A stretch of DNA of 64,000 nucleotides from Bacillus pseudomycoides DSM 12442 (GCF_000161455.1 NZ_CM000745.1:2543120-2607119); one strand, 5' to 3'; positions 55,993 through 64,000 are shown, numbered from the stretch's first letter. Numbers and translations: made by a program. Notes: a model not told the origin generated them from the sequence alone.

Positions 55993-56089
55993 GATAAAGT
56001 GAAACTTTAATCAGTGGGGGGTTCTTTATCTCCCACTGATTATTAGTTGAACCAATCGGGGTCTTGCTGCCCGTTAATGCGGGATAAAA
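55993..56089 (-). repeat. Dispersed structured repeat, copy C (short form)
   Basis: The complement of both ends of copies A and B: TAAAGTGAAACTTTAATCAG, the hairpin TAATCAGTGGG/CCCACTGATTA, AGTTGAACCAATCGGG, and the far end TGCCCGTTAATGCGGGATAA. About 65-70 bases of the middle are missing, so this is a deletion form of the same element, in the opposite orientation. Confidence 0.72.
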
Positions 56090-56222
56090 GGGAACCGAAA
56101 ACGGTTCTTTTTTTATTTTCTTATTTTTTCATGGGAAAATAAAAAAATTTAGAAAACCCATCGCTTTCTAAAGGTTATGTATGTTATTATGACAAAAGAC
56201 TTTTTGAAAGAGGTGGATGCAA

Positions 56223-56768
56223 ATGTTACAAGCGCTACTTATTTTTGTACTTCAAATTATTTATGTTCCAGTTTTAACGATCAGGACGATTTTGCTTGTA
56301 AAGAATCAAACAAGATCCGCTGCTGGTGTGGGATTACTAGAAGGGGCAATCTATATTGTAAGTTTAGGAATTGTGTTTCAAGATTTATCAAATTGGATGA
56401 ATATTATAGCCTATGTGATCGGTTTTAGTGCCGGACTTTTATTAGGCGGTTATATAGAAAATAAATTGGCAATTGGGTATATTACATACCAAGTTAGTTT
56501 ACTAGATCGTTGCAATGAGTTAGTTGATGAGTTAAGACATTCAGGATTTGGTGTAACTGTATTTGAAGGGGAAGGGATAAATTCCGTACGCTACCGTTTA
56601 GATATTGTTGCGAAACGTTCCCGCGAGAAAGAGCTTTTGGACATTATTAATCGAATTGCACCGAAAGCGTTTATGTCTTCCTATGAGATTCGCTCTTTCA
56701 AAGGCGGCTACTTAACAAAAGCGATGAAGAAACGAGCATTGATGAAGAAGAAAGATCATGCTTCATAA
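56223..56768 (+). CDS. UPF0316 (DUF5698/DUF2179) membrane protein
   Basis: A 181-residue protein from the ATG at 56223, with GAGGTGG in front (an ATG two codons earlier is too close to it). Three N-terminal helices (about 3-23, 33-50 and 56-76, with Ile-Arg-Thr-Ile-Leu-Leu-Val-Lys in the first loop) are followed by a cytoplasmic DUF2179 domain: Gly-Phe-Gly-Val-Thr-Val-Phe-Glu-Gly-Glu-Gly and Tyr-Arg-Leu-Asp-Ile-Val-Ala-Lys-Arg. It matches B. subtilis YebE in size. Function unknown; DUF2179 is a small ligand-binding domain. Confidence 0.88.
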   Translation: MLQALLIFVLQIIYVPVLTIRTILLVKNQTRSAAGVGLLEGAIYIVSLGIVFQDLSNWMNIIAYVIGFSAGLLLGGYIENKLAIGYITYQVSLLDRCNELVDELRHSGFGVTVFEGEGINSVRYRLDIVAKRSREKELLDIINRIAPKAFMSSYEIRSFKGGYLTKAMKKRALMKKKDHAS

Positions 56769-56823
56769 AAAAATTAGCTAATTTCTTTTGATTTAATAGT
56801 GTTACACATTGTATAAAAAGAAA

Positions 56824-56871
56824 AGGATAGATGCAGGCAGAAGCAATCTGAGTGATCTATTCTTTTTTTTT
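56824..56871 (+). terminator. Rho-independent terminator
   Basis: GGATAGAT and ATCTATTC pair around a 22-base loop followed by nine T. Confidence 0.65.
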
Positions 56872-57233
56872 GCCACAAAAGAGCTCATTTGCTACTACAA
56901 CATAAATGGTTTGTAGTATGGAAGGGTGACTTGTTGATATAATAGCTGAAAAAGAAAGTTTTAAATAAATTTGATATTTGTTTCGCATCGTCATCTTTTA
57001 TTTTTAAATACTCAAGAGATATTTTGTTCTAGACATCATTTTTTCGTTACAGTGCGTATAAGAAGATAAGGAATTGCGGAAACAGCTGAAAATCGCATAT
57101 GCGAAGATGTATGAAAGAATATGATCAGTTAATTGGAGAAGGGATTTGCATTACCAAAAGAGAATATGTTGAGAATCTATAAACTATTTTATTCCAACAT
57201 AATGATATTCATTGAAGACGAGGAGGAAAAAGC
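56872..57233. other. Spacer with weak remnants
   Basis: An inverted repeat (TACTACAA-N9-TTGTAGTA, about 56894-56918) and a short coherent frame near 57070-57125 (Glu-Leu-Arg-Lys-Gln-Leu-Lys-Ile-Ala-Tyr-Ala-Lys-Met-Tyr-Glu-Arg-Ile) that may be the end of a lost gene. Nothing else is supported. Confidence 0.35.
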
Positions 57234-57851
57234 GTGTATAAATTACCGTTAGGCTTACAAATACCAGATCGAATACCAGATCGAATTGGGGGGGATGATT
57301 ACCACACTATACAACAAAAACGGGCGAGAGCGAACATTGTGGAAGGATACAAGATGAGAGAGATTGAAGGTGAAAAGTTTCAGTATTTTACCGAAATCAA
57401 TATTGATGCTGATAGAATTTGGCACTTGTTTGTAACATTAGTTAATACAATGATTAAAGAAGGGATAGCTTATGGAATTGTAGGAATGAATGGGGAAGAG
57501 CCCGTTCTTAGTCGCTTTACTGAATCTGACCGAATCATGAATCTTTTCAAAGAATATAAATTTGAACTTACAAATGATGGATTTCTCCAATTTGGAATCG
57601 CGACTGAAGATGGTACATCCTATAATGAAATTTTTGTGACAAGCTTTAAAACCTTTCAAGTGTGGAGTGAAAACAAAAGTGACGTTCTAACTGCATTGAA
57701 TCAACTGCATTTAAAGGAGTATAAGGACCTGGATTTCATTCATGATTTTCCAATAAAGTCAAAAGCACTTTCTCCACAACAATACCCTGGGATTCGACAT
57801 TACACAGAGGTTTTGGAAGAATTGGAAAAAGCTTTTTCTCTCTTATTATAA
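57234..57851 (+). CDS. Hypothetical cytoplasmic protein
   Basis: A 205-residue protein with a GTG start behind a strong GAGGAGG. The N-terminal 25 residues contain a small duplication, Ile-Pro-Asp-Arg-Ile-Pro-Asp-Arg-Ile, coded by a 12-base tandem repeat. The rest alternates helices and strands with many acidic residues (Phe-Gln-Tyr-Phe-Thr-Glu-Ile-Asn-Ile-Asp-Ala-Asp-Arg-Ile-Trp-His-Leu-Phe). No membrane helix and no motif that I recognise. The composition would suit an immunity or structural protein, but that is a guess. Confidence 0.7.
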   Translation: MYKLPLGLQIPDRIPDRIGGDDYHTIQQKRARANIVEGYKMREIEGEKFQYFTEINIDADRIWHLFVTLVNTMIKEGIAYGIVGMNGEEPVLSRFTESDRIMNLFKEYKFELTNDGFLQFGIATEDGTSYNEIFVTSFKTFQVWSENKSDVLTALNQLHLKEYKDLDFIHDFPIKSKALSPQQYPGIRHYTEVLEELEKAFSLLL

Positions 57852-58247
57852 TGAATATGTTCTGAAATAGGAAATCATAAGAAGGCGAATAAAGAGGTTT
57901 ATAAAAGAAAAAAGTACATCACTTTAGATAATGGTGTACCAATGGATATATAATGTGTAACCTTATATAGTTTTTCTTTATTCTGTAAGAGTAGACTTCT
58001 CCTTTTTATGTAGAAAAGTAGAATTTATTTTTGTAAAAAATCTATATTCTCTCTTAAATCGTTAATAATTATCAGATAATACTAGATATTTTAGTCTATT
58101 AATTATTATAATAGAGTATGAGATGGTTATATTTGAGGCAGGAGAGATAGGTTCCTAGGTAGGGGTCTAGGCGACGCTTTGCTTTTTGCGACCTTTAAGC
58201 AGATGCACCTACTCTTTTTTGCTAATATAGGGGATGGAGAGATTATC
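57852..58247. other. Spacer and leader of mqo
   Basis: Nearly 400 bases. The first part is very AT-rich with promoter-like TATTATAATAGAGTAT around 58102-58117. The last 110 bases are much richer in G and C, include a small perfect hairpin (CCTAG at 58154-58158 with CTAGG at 58167-58171) and several G runs, and lead to the ribosome site. I compared it mentally with the common riboswitch classes and found no match. Confidence 0.4.
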
Positions 58248-59750
58248 ATGAGCAACATGCAGCAAAAAACAGACGTTATCTTAATTGGTGCCGGAATCAT
58301 GAGCGCGACTTTGGGATCATTACTGAAAGAGTTAGTACCTGAATGGGAAATCAAAGTGTTCGAGAAACTCGCAAACGCAGGAGAAGAAAGTTCTAACGAA
58401 TGGAATAATGCGGGAACGGGCCACGCTGCACTTTGTGAACTGAACTATACATCCGAAAAATCTGATGGATCTATAGATATTCGCAAAGCTATCAAAATTA
58501 ATGAACAGTTTCAGCTTTCAAGACAATTTTGGTCTTATCTTGTAAATAGTAATCTGATTCGTAATCCGCAAGACTTTATCATGCCAATACCTCATATGAG
58601 TATGGTGCAAGGGGAAGAAAATGTAACGTTTTTGAAAAAGCGTTTTGAAGCGCTTTCAAACAGTCCGCTGTTTCAAGGAATGGAATTTTCTGATGACCAT
58701 GAAAAGCTGGAGGAGTGGATGCCACTTATTATGGAAGGGCGTACATCGAATGAGCCAATAGCGGCAACGAAAATCGATTCTGGAACGGATGTCAACTTTG
58801 GTGCTTTAACACGTATGTTGTTTGACCACTTGCAGAGTAAAAATGTCGAAATAAACTACAAACATAGTGTCGAGAATATTAAACGTGCTAGCGACGGATC
58901 ATGGGAAGTGAAAGTGCATGATATGAATAGTAGTAAAATCGAATACCATACTGCAAAATTCGTCTTTATCGGCGGTGGGGGCGGAAGTCTGCCTTTACTA
59001 CAAAAAACCGGTATTCCTGAGTCAAAACATATTGGAGGGTTCCCGGTAAGCGGATTATTTATGGTATGTAACAATCCGGAAGTTGCAGCGCAGCACCATG
59101 CAAAAGTATACGGTAAGGCTAAGGTTGGTGCTCCGCCAATGTCTGTTCCGCATCTTGATACAAGATATATTGACAACAAAAAAACATTGCTGTTTGGACC
59201 GTTTGCCGGCTTCTCACCAAAGTTCTTAAAAACTGGTTCGAATTTTGATTTGATAGGTTCCGTAAAACCGAATAATGTCCTCACTATGATGGCGGCAGGC
59301 GTAAAAGAGATGTCATTGACAAAATACTTGATCCAGCAAGTTATGTTATCGAATGAAAAGCGCATGGAAGAATTACGCGAGTTTATTCCGAACGCCAAAA
59401 GCGAGGATTGGGATATAGTGGTAGCGGGACAACGTGTGCAAGTTATCAAAGATACTGATGCCGGTGGTAAAGGAACACTTCAATTTGGTACGGAAGTTGT
59501 TAGTGCCGCTGATGGCTCGATAGCTGCATTGCTCGGCGCTTCCCCGGGTGCTTCTACTGCTGTTCACGTTATGCTTGAGGTATTAGAAAAATGCTTCCCA
59601 CAACATATGAAAGAGTGGGAACTGAAAATAAAAGAAATGATTCCTTCTTATGGCGTGTCACTAGCGGAAAACCCAGAGCTTTTCCAAGAGATTCATACTT
59701 CAACAGCGCAGACGCTTGATCTAAGCCAAAAAGAACTAGTTTACAGTTAA
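58248..59750 (+). CDS. mqo: Malate:quinone oxidoreductase
   Basis: A 500-residue FAD enzyme that oxidises malate to oxaloacetate and passes electrons to the quinone pool at the inner membrane face. The ATG at 58248 follows GGATGGAGAG; open frame upstream is leader. FAD motif Gly-Ala-Gly-Ile-Met-Ser at 14-19, Glu-Trp-Asn-Asn-Ala-Gly-Thr-Gly-His-Ala at about 53-62 and the C-terminal Leu-Leu-Gly-Ala-Ser-Pro-Gly-Ala-Ser-Thr-Ala make the family certain. G+C and codon use are higher than in flanking genes. It stands alone. Together with cytosolic malate dehydrogenase it forms a branch of the TCA cycle. Confidence 0.97.
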   Translation: MSNMQQKTDVILIGAGIMSATLGSLLKELVPEWEIKVFEKLANAGEESSNEWNNAGTGHAALCELNYTSEKSDGSIDIRKAIKINEQFQLSRQFWSYLVNSNLIRNPQDFIMPIPHMSMVQGEENVTFLKKRFEALSNSPLFQGMEFSDDHEKLEEWMPLIMEGRTSNEPIAATKIDSGTDVNFGALTRMLFDHLQSKNVEINYKHSVENIKRASDGSWEVKVHDMNSSKIEYHTAKFVFIGGGGGSLPLLQKTGIPESKHIGGFPVSGLFMVCNNPEVAAQHHAKVYGKAKVGAPPMSVPHLDTRYIDNKKTLLFGPFAGFSPKFLKTGSNFDLIGSVKPNNVLTMMAAGVKEMSLTKYLIQQVMLSNEKRMEELREFIPNAKSEDWDIVVAGQRVQVIKDTDAGGKGTLQFGTEVVSAADGSIAALLGASPGASTAVHVMLEVLEKCFPQHMKEWELKIKEMIPSYGVSLAENPELFQEIHTSTAQTLDLSQKELVYS

Positions 59751-60061
59751 TTCTTTGGATGTAGGAACAAGGGTATTTAAGGAAGTTAAACAGTTCAATA
59801 AAAAAATAAATGGTAAAGAGATTATACTAGGAAAAATAAAGAAGAAAGAAAATGAAATACACAAAAGAGACTATAAGTAATTTGTAAGCAAATAAAAAAC
59901 AAATATCTGATAAATAGTTAGTGTTTTATCTGAAGAAGTTAGTGTTAAAGGTTTTACATTATAAAATATGAAATACTAATTCTATAACAATTGTGTTGAT
60001 TGACAATAAAGTTGTTTAACAAATATTATCAAGACCTAAATCAAAAAAAGTCATAAAAAAT
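59751..60061. other. Spacer after mqo
   Basis: About 310 AT-rich bases with no gene and no clear terminator directly after mqo; the long hairpin at 60063-60104 may serve as one. Confidence 0.4.
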
Positions 60062-60062
60062 A

Positions 60063-60104
60063 AAGGGTGATACATATTAGTCATGTATAATATGTATCAC
60101 CCTT
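60063..60104. terminator. 16-base-pair hairpin, possible terminator
   Basis: AAGGGTGATACATATT (60063-60078) and AATATGTATCACCCTT (60089-60104) are exact complements with a 10-base loop. No T run follows on the plus strand; on the minus strand TTTATTTTTTATG follows, so it fits best as a terminator for a minus-strand gene, of which only a scrap remains. Confidence 0.6.
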
Positions 60105-60186
60105 GTAATTCTTGTTCCACAATCGCGCCCTTTAATAGAATATCTGTTTTTTTAATGATTTTAGGTAAAGCATCTTCGTTTGACAA
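60097..60186 (-). pseudogene. C-terminal scrap of an unrecognised gene
   Basis: The minus strand encodes Ser-Asn-Glu-Asp-Ala-Leu-Pro-Lys-Ile-Ile-Lys-Lys-Thr-Asp-Ile-Leu-Leu-Lys-Gly-Ala, then Ile-Val-Glu-Gln-Glu-Leu-Gln-Gly, ending inside the hairpin at 60063-60104. There is no ribosome site before the TTG at 60186. It reads like real protein and explains the hairpin as its terminator. Confidence 0.4.
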
Positions 60187-60239
60187 AAGCTAAATCTACC
60201 ATTATCATCAACTCGAACTTATTTATGGGAGTGATAAAG

Positions 60240-60680
60240 ATGAAAATTTATGTTGATGCAGATGCTTGTCCGGTAAAAGATATTATTATCTCTGAAGGTA
60301 CGAATGCTGAAATTCCTGTTATCCTTGTTACTAGCTTTTCTCATTTTTCTAATGCGGAACAACCATCAGGAGTGGAAACGATTTATGTTGATTCTGGAGC
60401 AGATGCTGCGGATTATCGGATTATGAAGTTAGCAGAAAAAGGAGACATAATCGTTACGCAAGATTATGGTCTTGCTTCGCTAGGTTTAGCAAAGGGGTGT
60501 ACGGTTCTTCACCATAAAGGGTATAGCTATACAAATGAAAACATTGACCAATTATTACAAACACGTTATTTGAGTGCAATGGCTCGAAAAAGTGGAAAGC
60601 GTACAAAGGGGCCAAAACCATTTACATCAGAAGATAGGGAGAAATTTAGGGAGCTTTTTAAAAGAGCGATTTCACTTTAA
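60240..60680 (+). CDS. UPF0178 (DUF188, YaiI/YqxD) family protein
   Basis: A 146-residue protein from the ATG at 60240 behind GGGAGTG. The family pattern is complete: Ile-Tyr-Val-Asp-Ala-Asp-Ala-Cys-Pro-Val-Lys at 3-13, Val-Asp-Ser-Gly-Ala-Asp-Ala-Ala-Asp in the middle, Ile-Val-Thr-Gln-Asp-Tyr-Gly-Leu-Ala and Lys-Arg-Thr-Lys-Gly-Pro-Lys-Pro near the end. The acidic residues resemble a PIN-like nuclease centre, but no activity is established. Confidence 0.93.
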   Translation: MKIYVDADACPVKDIIISEGTNAEIPVILVTSFSHFSNAEQPSGVETIYVDSGADAADYRIMKLAEKGDIIVTQDYGLASLGLAKGCTVLHHKGYSYTNENIDQLLQTRYLSAMARKSGKRTKGPKPFTSEDREKFRELFKRAISL

Positions 60681-60896
60681 AAAAGAACCGTTCATTTTTA
60701 AGGAAAACCAAGAAAAATAATATTTTGACAAGTATTTCAGTTCTTTTTTAAGCCTTACACTACACTCACATGAATCAACATTATAAATATTTGATGTAGC
60801 ATATTAATGGTACCATATTCTATCAAATGACTTAATATACAAGAAAAGACGCTTTTCTAAATAAACGCGCCCGTTTGTGAAATTGGCAAAGGCAGT

Positions 60897-61412
60897 CTAA
60901 TTATCGAATAGCCCTCTTCCTCTCAGATTTGCGGAAACAGGCTCCTTTCCTATTTCACGTGCCCATATAGATAACTGACCAATATGGTGGATTTCGTGGA
61001 CAATGACATGACGTATGATTTCTCCGTGTGTACATTCAATGACTCGGCGCCTGATTGGTGCGTCTCTAGAGCTAATCGGTTCTTCATTGAAATCAGTTTC
61101 TGAAAGTTTCCGAGAATCCATTTCATTTGTCCAAGATGTCACAAATGGTTTCACTTTCTCATGGTATTGAGCTGAAAGATTTTTCACTTTTTGTAAGCTA
61201 GCATAATCCTCAAACAATGGCTCCTCAGGCACTGGTTCACCTCGCAAACCTAAGATCCACATATATTCCACATCTACAATGTGAAATAGGGTATGTAGGA
61301 TACTGCCGAACCCACCGACCCGTTTCTTTAATAGTTCTTCATCCGGTATGTCTTCGCACAATGTAAACCAATCATCACGAACTTGCCAGTTATATTGAAA
61401 CAGTTTCAACAT
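60897..61412 (-). CDS. DinB family protein
   Basis: A 171-residue four-helix-bundle protein from the ATG at 61412, with GGAGG eight bases upstream. The three-histidine metal site typical of DinB/YfiT is visible as His44 (Ile-Leu-His-Thr-Leu-Phe-His-Ile), His139 and His143 (Val-His-Glu-Ile-His-His-Ile-Gly-Gln-Leu). Family members are thiol-dependent transferases or DNA-damage-induced proteins of uncertain function; nickel or zinc is expected. Single gene. Confidence 0.9.
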   Translation of the reverse strand: MLKLFQYNWQVRDDWFTLCEDIPDEELLKKRVGGFGSILHTLFHIVDVEYMWILGLRGEPVPEEPLFEDYASLQKVKNLSAQYHEKVKPFVTSWTNEMDSRKLSETDFNEEPISSRDAPIRRRVIECTHGEIIRHVIVHEIHHIGQLSIWAREIGKEPVSANLRGRGLFDN

Positions 61413-61427
61413 CACAACAACCTCCAT

Positions 61428-61830
61428 CTTTTATAGATTTAATATTTAATTTTCACCAAAAGACTTCAAAATCCTTTTTTAAATAATAACTCTAAAAAAG
61501 CCTGTTAAAATCCTCAACAAACTGGCCCGTGTGTTGAACAAGCAGGGACGGATAACGGCCGATCTCGGATTTAACTCTTACAATAAAGTCATTCACCAAT
61601 ATGCCCGTTCTGTAATTCCACAATCGGGCACCTTGTTGAATAACAGCTTAAAAGAAAATTGGTTATCTTTTTTACATGTTAGAAGAGATTGTGAAAAAAA
61701 TCACTTAAAGAGGAAAAATACTTCAAGAAATATTCTGATGGAAATGTGTTAGAATAGTTATTAGGAATGAGTCTAACTGATTAAAAATGTGTAGTAATGA
61801 AGAGAAAAAAGTTTGAAGCGAGGAAATGAT
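61428..61830. other. Spacer with remnant sequence
   Basis: About 400 bases. A plus-strand frame at 61531-61752 is open but has no ribosome site and looks non-natural. The segment GTTCTGTAATTCCACAATCG with a GCCCG/CGGGC stem (about 61605-61632) recurs in degraded form at 60106-60130 and, inverted, at 60865-60890, which suggests a dispersed repeat or mobile-element scrap. Confidence 0.35.
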
Positions 61831-62703
61831 ATGAGTACAATCAAAAAGAACAAGTCCCATAAACTAAAAATCGTTTTACGAGCATTAATGATTATTATTG
61901 GGGCATTTATAACAGCATATGGACTAGAATCAGTATTAATCCCAAACAACGTATCAGATGGTGGTGTGACGGGCTTAAGTATCGTTAGCTCAGAACTATT
62001 TGGATTACCATTAGGAATTCTAATTGCAGTCATTAACATCCCTTTTGTTTGGTTAGGATATAAGCAAATTGGTAAAAGTTTTGCTGTTTATTCGGTTATC
62101 GGTATTGCTTCACTAGCAATCGGTACTGTTCTTATGCACCAAGTACCAACTATTATTGAAGGGGATACATTGTTAATTACCGTTGTTGGGGGAATTATCA
62201 TCGGCTTTGGTATGGGGTTAGCATTGCGTAACGGTGGCGCATTAGATGGAATTGATATGTTAGCCGTATTACTTTCTCGAAAATTACCTTTTGGGACAAG
62301 TGATCTCATCTTATTTTTAAACATGTTTGTCTTTATTTTTGTCTCAACAGTATTTGGTCTTCAAGGAGCTATTCTTTCGGCAATTGCTTACTTTATTGCT
62401 TCTAAAGTAATTCACATCGTTGAAGTAGGTTTAAGTGGTTCTAAAACCTTTAAAATTATCACAAAAGAACCTGAATTAATGGTAGAAACAATTCGAGATC
62501 GCTTAGGTCGAAGTGCAACGTATAATGAAGTTTACGGCGGTTATTCAAAGGAACAATTTAAAGAAATCACTTGTGTCATTAACCGTTTAGAAGAAAGTAA
62601 AATGAAAGAACTCATTCATGAAATTGATGAAAATGCCTTTATTACTGTATATGACGTAGCAGAAGTAAAGGGCGGTAATTTCAAAAAACATGATATTCAT
62701 TAA
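61831..62703 (+). CDS. YitT family membrane protein
   Basis: A 290-residue protein from the ATG at 61831 (GCGAGGAAATGAT in front). Six helices occupy about 10-200, with Thr-Ala-Tyr-Gly-Leu-Glu-Ser-Val-Leu-Ile-Pro-Asn-Asn-Val-Ser-Asp-Gly-Gly-Val-Thr-Gly split across the first loop, a hallmark of the family, and Arg-Asn-Gly-Gly-Ala-Leu-Asp-Gly-Ile-Asp later. The C-terminus is a cytoplasmic DUF2179 domain (Tyr-Gly-Gly-Tyr-Ser and Val-Ile-Asn-Arg-Leu-Glu). Function unknown; several paralogues are usual in bacilli. Confidence 0.92.
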   Translation: MSTIKKNKSHKLKIVLRALMIIIGAFITAYGLESVLIPNNVSDGGVTGLSIVSSELFGLPLGILIAVINIPFVWLGYKQIGKSFAVYSVIGIASLAIGTVLMHQVPTIIEGDTLLITVVGGIIIGFGMGLALRNGGALDGIDMLAVLLSRKLPFGTSDLILFLNMFVFIFVSTVFGLQGAILSAIAYFIASKVIHIVEVGLSGSKTFKIITKEPELMVETIRDRLGRSATYNEVYGGYSKEQFKEITCVINRLEESKMKELIHEIDENAFITVYDVAEVKGGNFKKHDIH

Positions 62704-62712
62704 TGGTTTCAC

Positions 62713-62750
62713 AAAAAAACACCTTTTAGTTTTACTAAAAGGTGTTTTTT
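62713..62750 (+). terminator. Rho-independent terminator
   Basis: AAACACCTTTTAGT and ACTAAAAGGTGTTT pair perfectly around three bases with a T run. Confidence 0.92.
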
Positions 62751-62770
62751 ATACTGGATATTATTGTGGG

Positions 62771-62805
62771 TTTGAAATACAGTTTAACCGTTTATAAAAA
62801 GATGA
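62771..62805 (+). repeat. Short repeat shared with 6646-6677
   Basis: TTTGAAATACAGTTTAACCG followed by TTTATAAAAAG matches 6646-6677 with few changes. It lies in the spacer upstream of the acetyltransferase gene. Confidence 0.45.
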
Positions 62806-62933
62806 ACCGGAATGATCTACATTTCGTTTGTTCTTATTGAACGATAGAGCAGTTGTGTGGAAGAAGAAATTGGTGGTGAAATTTTAAATATATGAGAATA
62901 TGCTTATTATAATAAGAGGAGACATAACAAAAA

Positions 62934-63404
62934 GTGAAGATTATAAAGTTTAAGGAAGCTGATACTGAAGAGATTATTTCTTTGTTTTATGAAACGGTTC
63001 ATTCAGTAAATTTGAAAGATTATTCTCAATTAGAATTGGATGCTTGGGCGCCAAGAGATGAAAAAGAATCTAAAATGAAATCTTGGAAAGAATCATTAGA
63101 TCGAAATATAACATTTGTTACAAAAGTTAATGATAAAATTGTTGGATTTAGCGATCTAACGCATACTGGCCACTTAGATAGACTGTATGTTCATAAAGAT
63201 TATCAAGGACAAGGTATAGCCACAGCTTTAGTAAATATGCTTGAATCTGAGGCGAAAAAATTAAATCTTTTAGAAATTGATACAGAAGCAAGTATTACAG
63301 CTAAGCCATTTTTTGAACATGGAGGCTACAAAATTGTTTGTTCACAAACTGTAGAGCGTAAAGGTGTTACACTGACTAATTTTAAAATGATAAAAAAATT
63401 ATAA
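62934..63404 (+). CDS. GNAT family N-acetyltransferase
   Basis: A 156-residue acetyltransferase with a GTG start behind AGAGGAG. The acetyl-CoA loop is in Leu-Asp-Arg-Leu-Tyr-Val-His-Lys-Asp-Tyr-Gln-Gly-Gln-Gly-Ile-Ala, followed by Ile-Thr-Ala-Lys-Pro-Phe-Phe-Glu-His-Gly-Gly-Tyr, the standard GNAT C-terminal strand. The acceptor is unknown. Single gene with its own terminator. Confidence 0.9.
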   Translation: MKIIKFKEADTEEIISLFYETVHSVNLKDYSQLELDAWAPRDEKESKMKSWKESLDRNITFVTKVNDKIVGFSDLTHTGHLDRLYVHKDYQGQGIATALVNMLESEAKKLNLLEIDTEASITAKPFFEHGGYKIVCSQTVERKGVTLTNFKMIKKL

Positions 63405-63414
63405 TTATTTTATG

Positions 63415-63448
63415 AAAAGCACCGTTCAATAGACTGGACGGTGCTTTT
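63415..63448. terminator. Bidirectional terminator
   Basis: AAAAGCACCGT and ACGGTGCTTTT pair around a 12-base loop between the acetyltransferase and the convergent MFS gene. Confidence 0.85.
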
Positions 63449-63465
63449 CATTGCATTATATACGT

Positions 63466-64000
63466 TTATAATCCTGTATGAATCATCTCTTTTTCATGTT
63501 TTTGCTCCATATTTTTTAAAATATGAAGCAAAATAAAACCTGTAACACCAAGTGTTCCCAAAATAAACCAAGGTGTATACGTCCCTTGCATCTGTGATGT
63601 AAGCCATGTTCCTGTATAGTTTCCAATTATAAAGCCAATAGCAAGTGAGAGCTGATAAAAACCAAAATATGTAGCTGTATAAGATTCATTACTATAATTC
63701 GCAATTGTAATGTCAGCATTAGGCAATACAAGCGTTTCACCGATTGTAAATAAAATAACACAAACAAATAGCCAATACGGATCTTGAAATAAGGGGATTA
63801 GTAAAAAAGAAATTCCCATTAATAGAACGCCATATTTTACAATCGATAGTGTATTGTATTTGTGAAAGATTTTCCTAAAGGCGATCATAAATAAAACGCC
63901 TGTAATAGCATTCAATGTAATAACAATTCCTCCTAATTTTTCATTATGACTGATGTTGGTCATATGAAGAGGAAGAGCAACAGTAAGTTGAGTGAACATA
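63466..64000 (-). CDS. MFS transporter, C-terminal part (cut by window end)
   Basis: At least 177 residues with five to six helices of a major facilitator protein. The frame is open to the window edge, and since the first visible residues (Phe-Thr-Gln-Leu-Thr-Val-Ala-Leu-Pro-Leu-His) read like the middle of a transporter, the start lies outside. Leu-Gly-Gly-Ile-Val-Ile-Thr-Leu-Asn-Ala and Phe-Thr-Ile-Gly-Glu-Thr-Leu-Val-Leu-Pro-Asn are typical of drug-efflux MFS proteins. Substrate unknown. Confidence 0.8.
   Translation of the reverse strand, partial: MFTQLTVALPLHMTNISHNEKLGGIVITLNAITGVLFMIAFRKIFHKYNTLSIVKYGVLLMGISFLLIPLFQDPYWLFVCVILFTIGETLVLPNADITIANYSNESYTATYFGFYQLSLAIGFIIGNYTGTWLTSQMQGTYTPWFILGTLGVTGFILLHILKNMEQKHEKEMIHTGL

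Noticed and set aside
58130..58247. Riboswitch in the mqo leader
   Set aside because: The region is GC-rich with a small hairpin, but I could not match the conserved cores of SAM, glycine, lysine, TPP, FMN, purine, preQ1, c-di-GMP, c-di-AMP or tetrahydrofolate classes.
61531..61752. 73-codon plus-strand frame
   Set aside because: No ribosome site, unnatural composition, and it overlaps a repeated motif.
1..64000. tRNA, rRNA or prophage genes
   Set aside because: No tRNA cloverleaf (no GGTTCGAATCC-type T arm), no rRNA sequence and no phage structural, integrase or lysis genes were seen.

Overview
The window looks like chromosomal DNA of the Bacillus cereus group (B. cereus / B. thuringiensis type). 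It is AT-rich, ribosome binding sites are strong GGAGG types with many TTG and GTG starts, and many genes match families typical of that group: the AiiA lactonase with every metal ligand in place, an Hfq paralogue, malate:quinone oxidoreductase, an FabH2-type ketoacyl synthase, DUF1272 and DUF4180 proteins, and the decayed end of a BcII-type metallo-beta-lactamase. The species call rests on recognition of these families, not on a database search.

Layout. 1-6 kb: the end of an unidentified operon, a DUF2871 membrane protein, a cytochrome P450, a methionine-rich mini-protein and a metallo-hydrolase, separated by long decayed spacers. 6.8-12.5 kb: a lipoprotein, a MoxR ATPase/DUF58/DUF4129 operon, the quorum-quenching lactonase aiiA, a broken lipoprotein gene and a two-gene unit encoding an internally duplicated protein. 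12.8-20.9 kb: an SDR protein, a CPBP protease, an IS66 scrap, a large TPR plus dynamin-like GTPase, AbrB-like and Hfq-like regulators and several gene remnants; an 18-base motif occurs in inverted copies at 13.9 and 20.4 kb. 21.2-25.6 kb: a MocR regulator, D-Ala-D-Ala ligase, class III aminotransferase and Nudix cluster. 25.7-38.2 kb: small metabolic genes plus two head-to-head regulator/MFS pairs in which a deletion has removed both 5' ends. 38.3-48.4 kb: housekeeping-type accessory enzymes (MazG-like, HAD, HxlR with a flavodoxin-fold reductase, PhzF, Nif3, Nudix, phosphotransferase, SGNH) interspersed with truncated MerR, TetR, GNAT and metallo-beta-lactamase genes. 48.4-64 kb: isochorismatase/LysR, a pentapeptide-repeat protein, a DMT exporter behind an apparent translational attenuator, a CorC/HlyC-type transporter, mqo, UPF0178, DinB, YitT, and an MFS gene cut by the window end.

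How genes work together. The clearest units are 7681-10468 (AAA chaperone with its DUF58 and DUF4129 partners), 21205-23573 or on to 25102 (a MocR activator probably controlling the ligase behind it), 27211-28933 (two half-size DMT subunits divergent from a Crp/Fnr regulator around a perfect 20-base palindrome), 40091-41069 (HxlR repressor divergent from its likely oxidoreductase target with an inverted repeat between), 48773-50320 (hydrolase divergent from a LysR regulator) and 52423-51391 (leader peptide, switchable hairpins, exporter).

The strongest unexpected signals are the four-segment attenuator with a 16-codon leader peptide before the DMT exporter; a dispersed structured repeat, probably the bcr1 family, in three copies with compensatory base changes; the methionine-rich protein; the TPR/dynamin-like protein; and the recurring pattern of deletions that fuse the interiors of neighbouring genes. 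All start choices, motifs and structures were read by eye.
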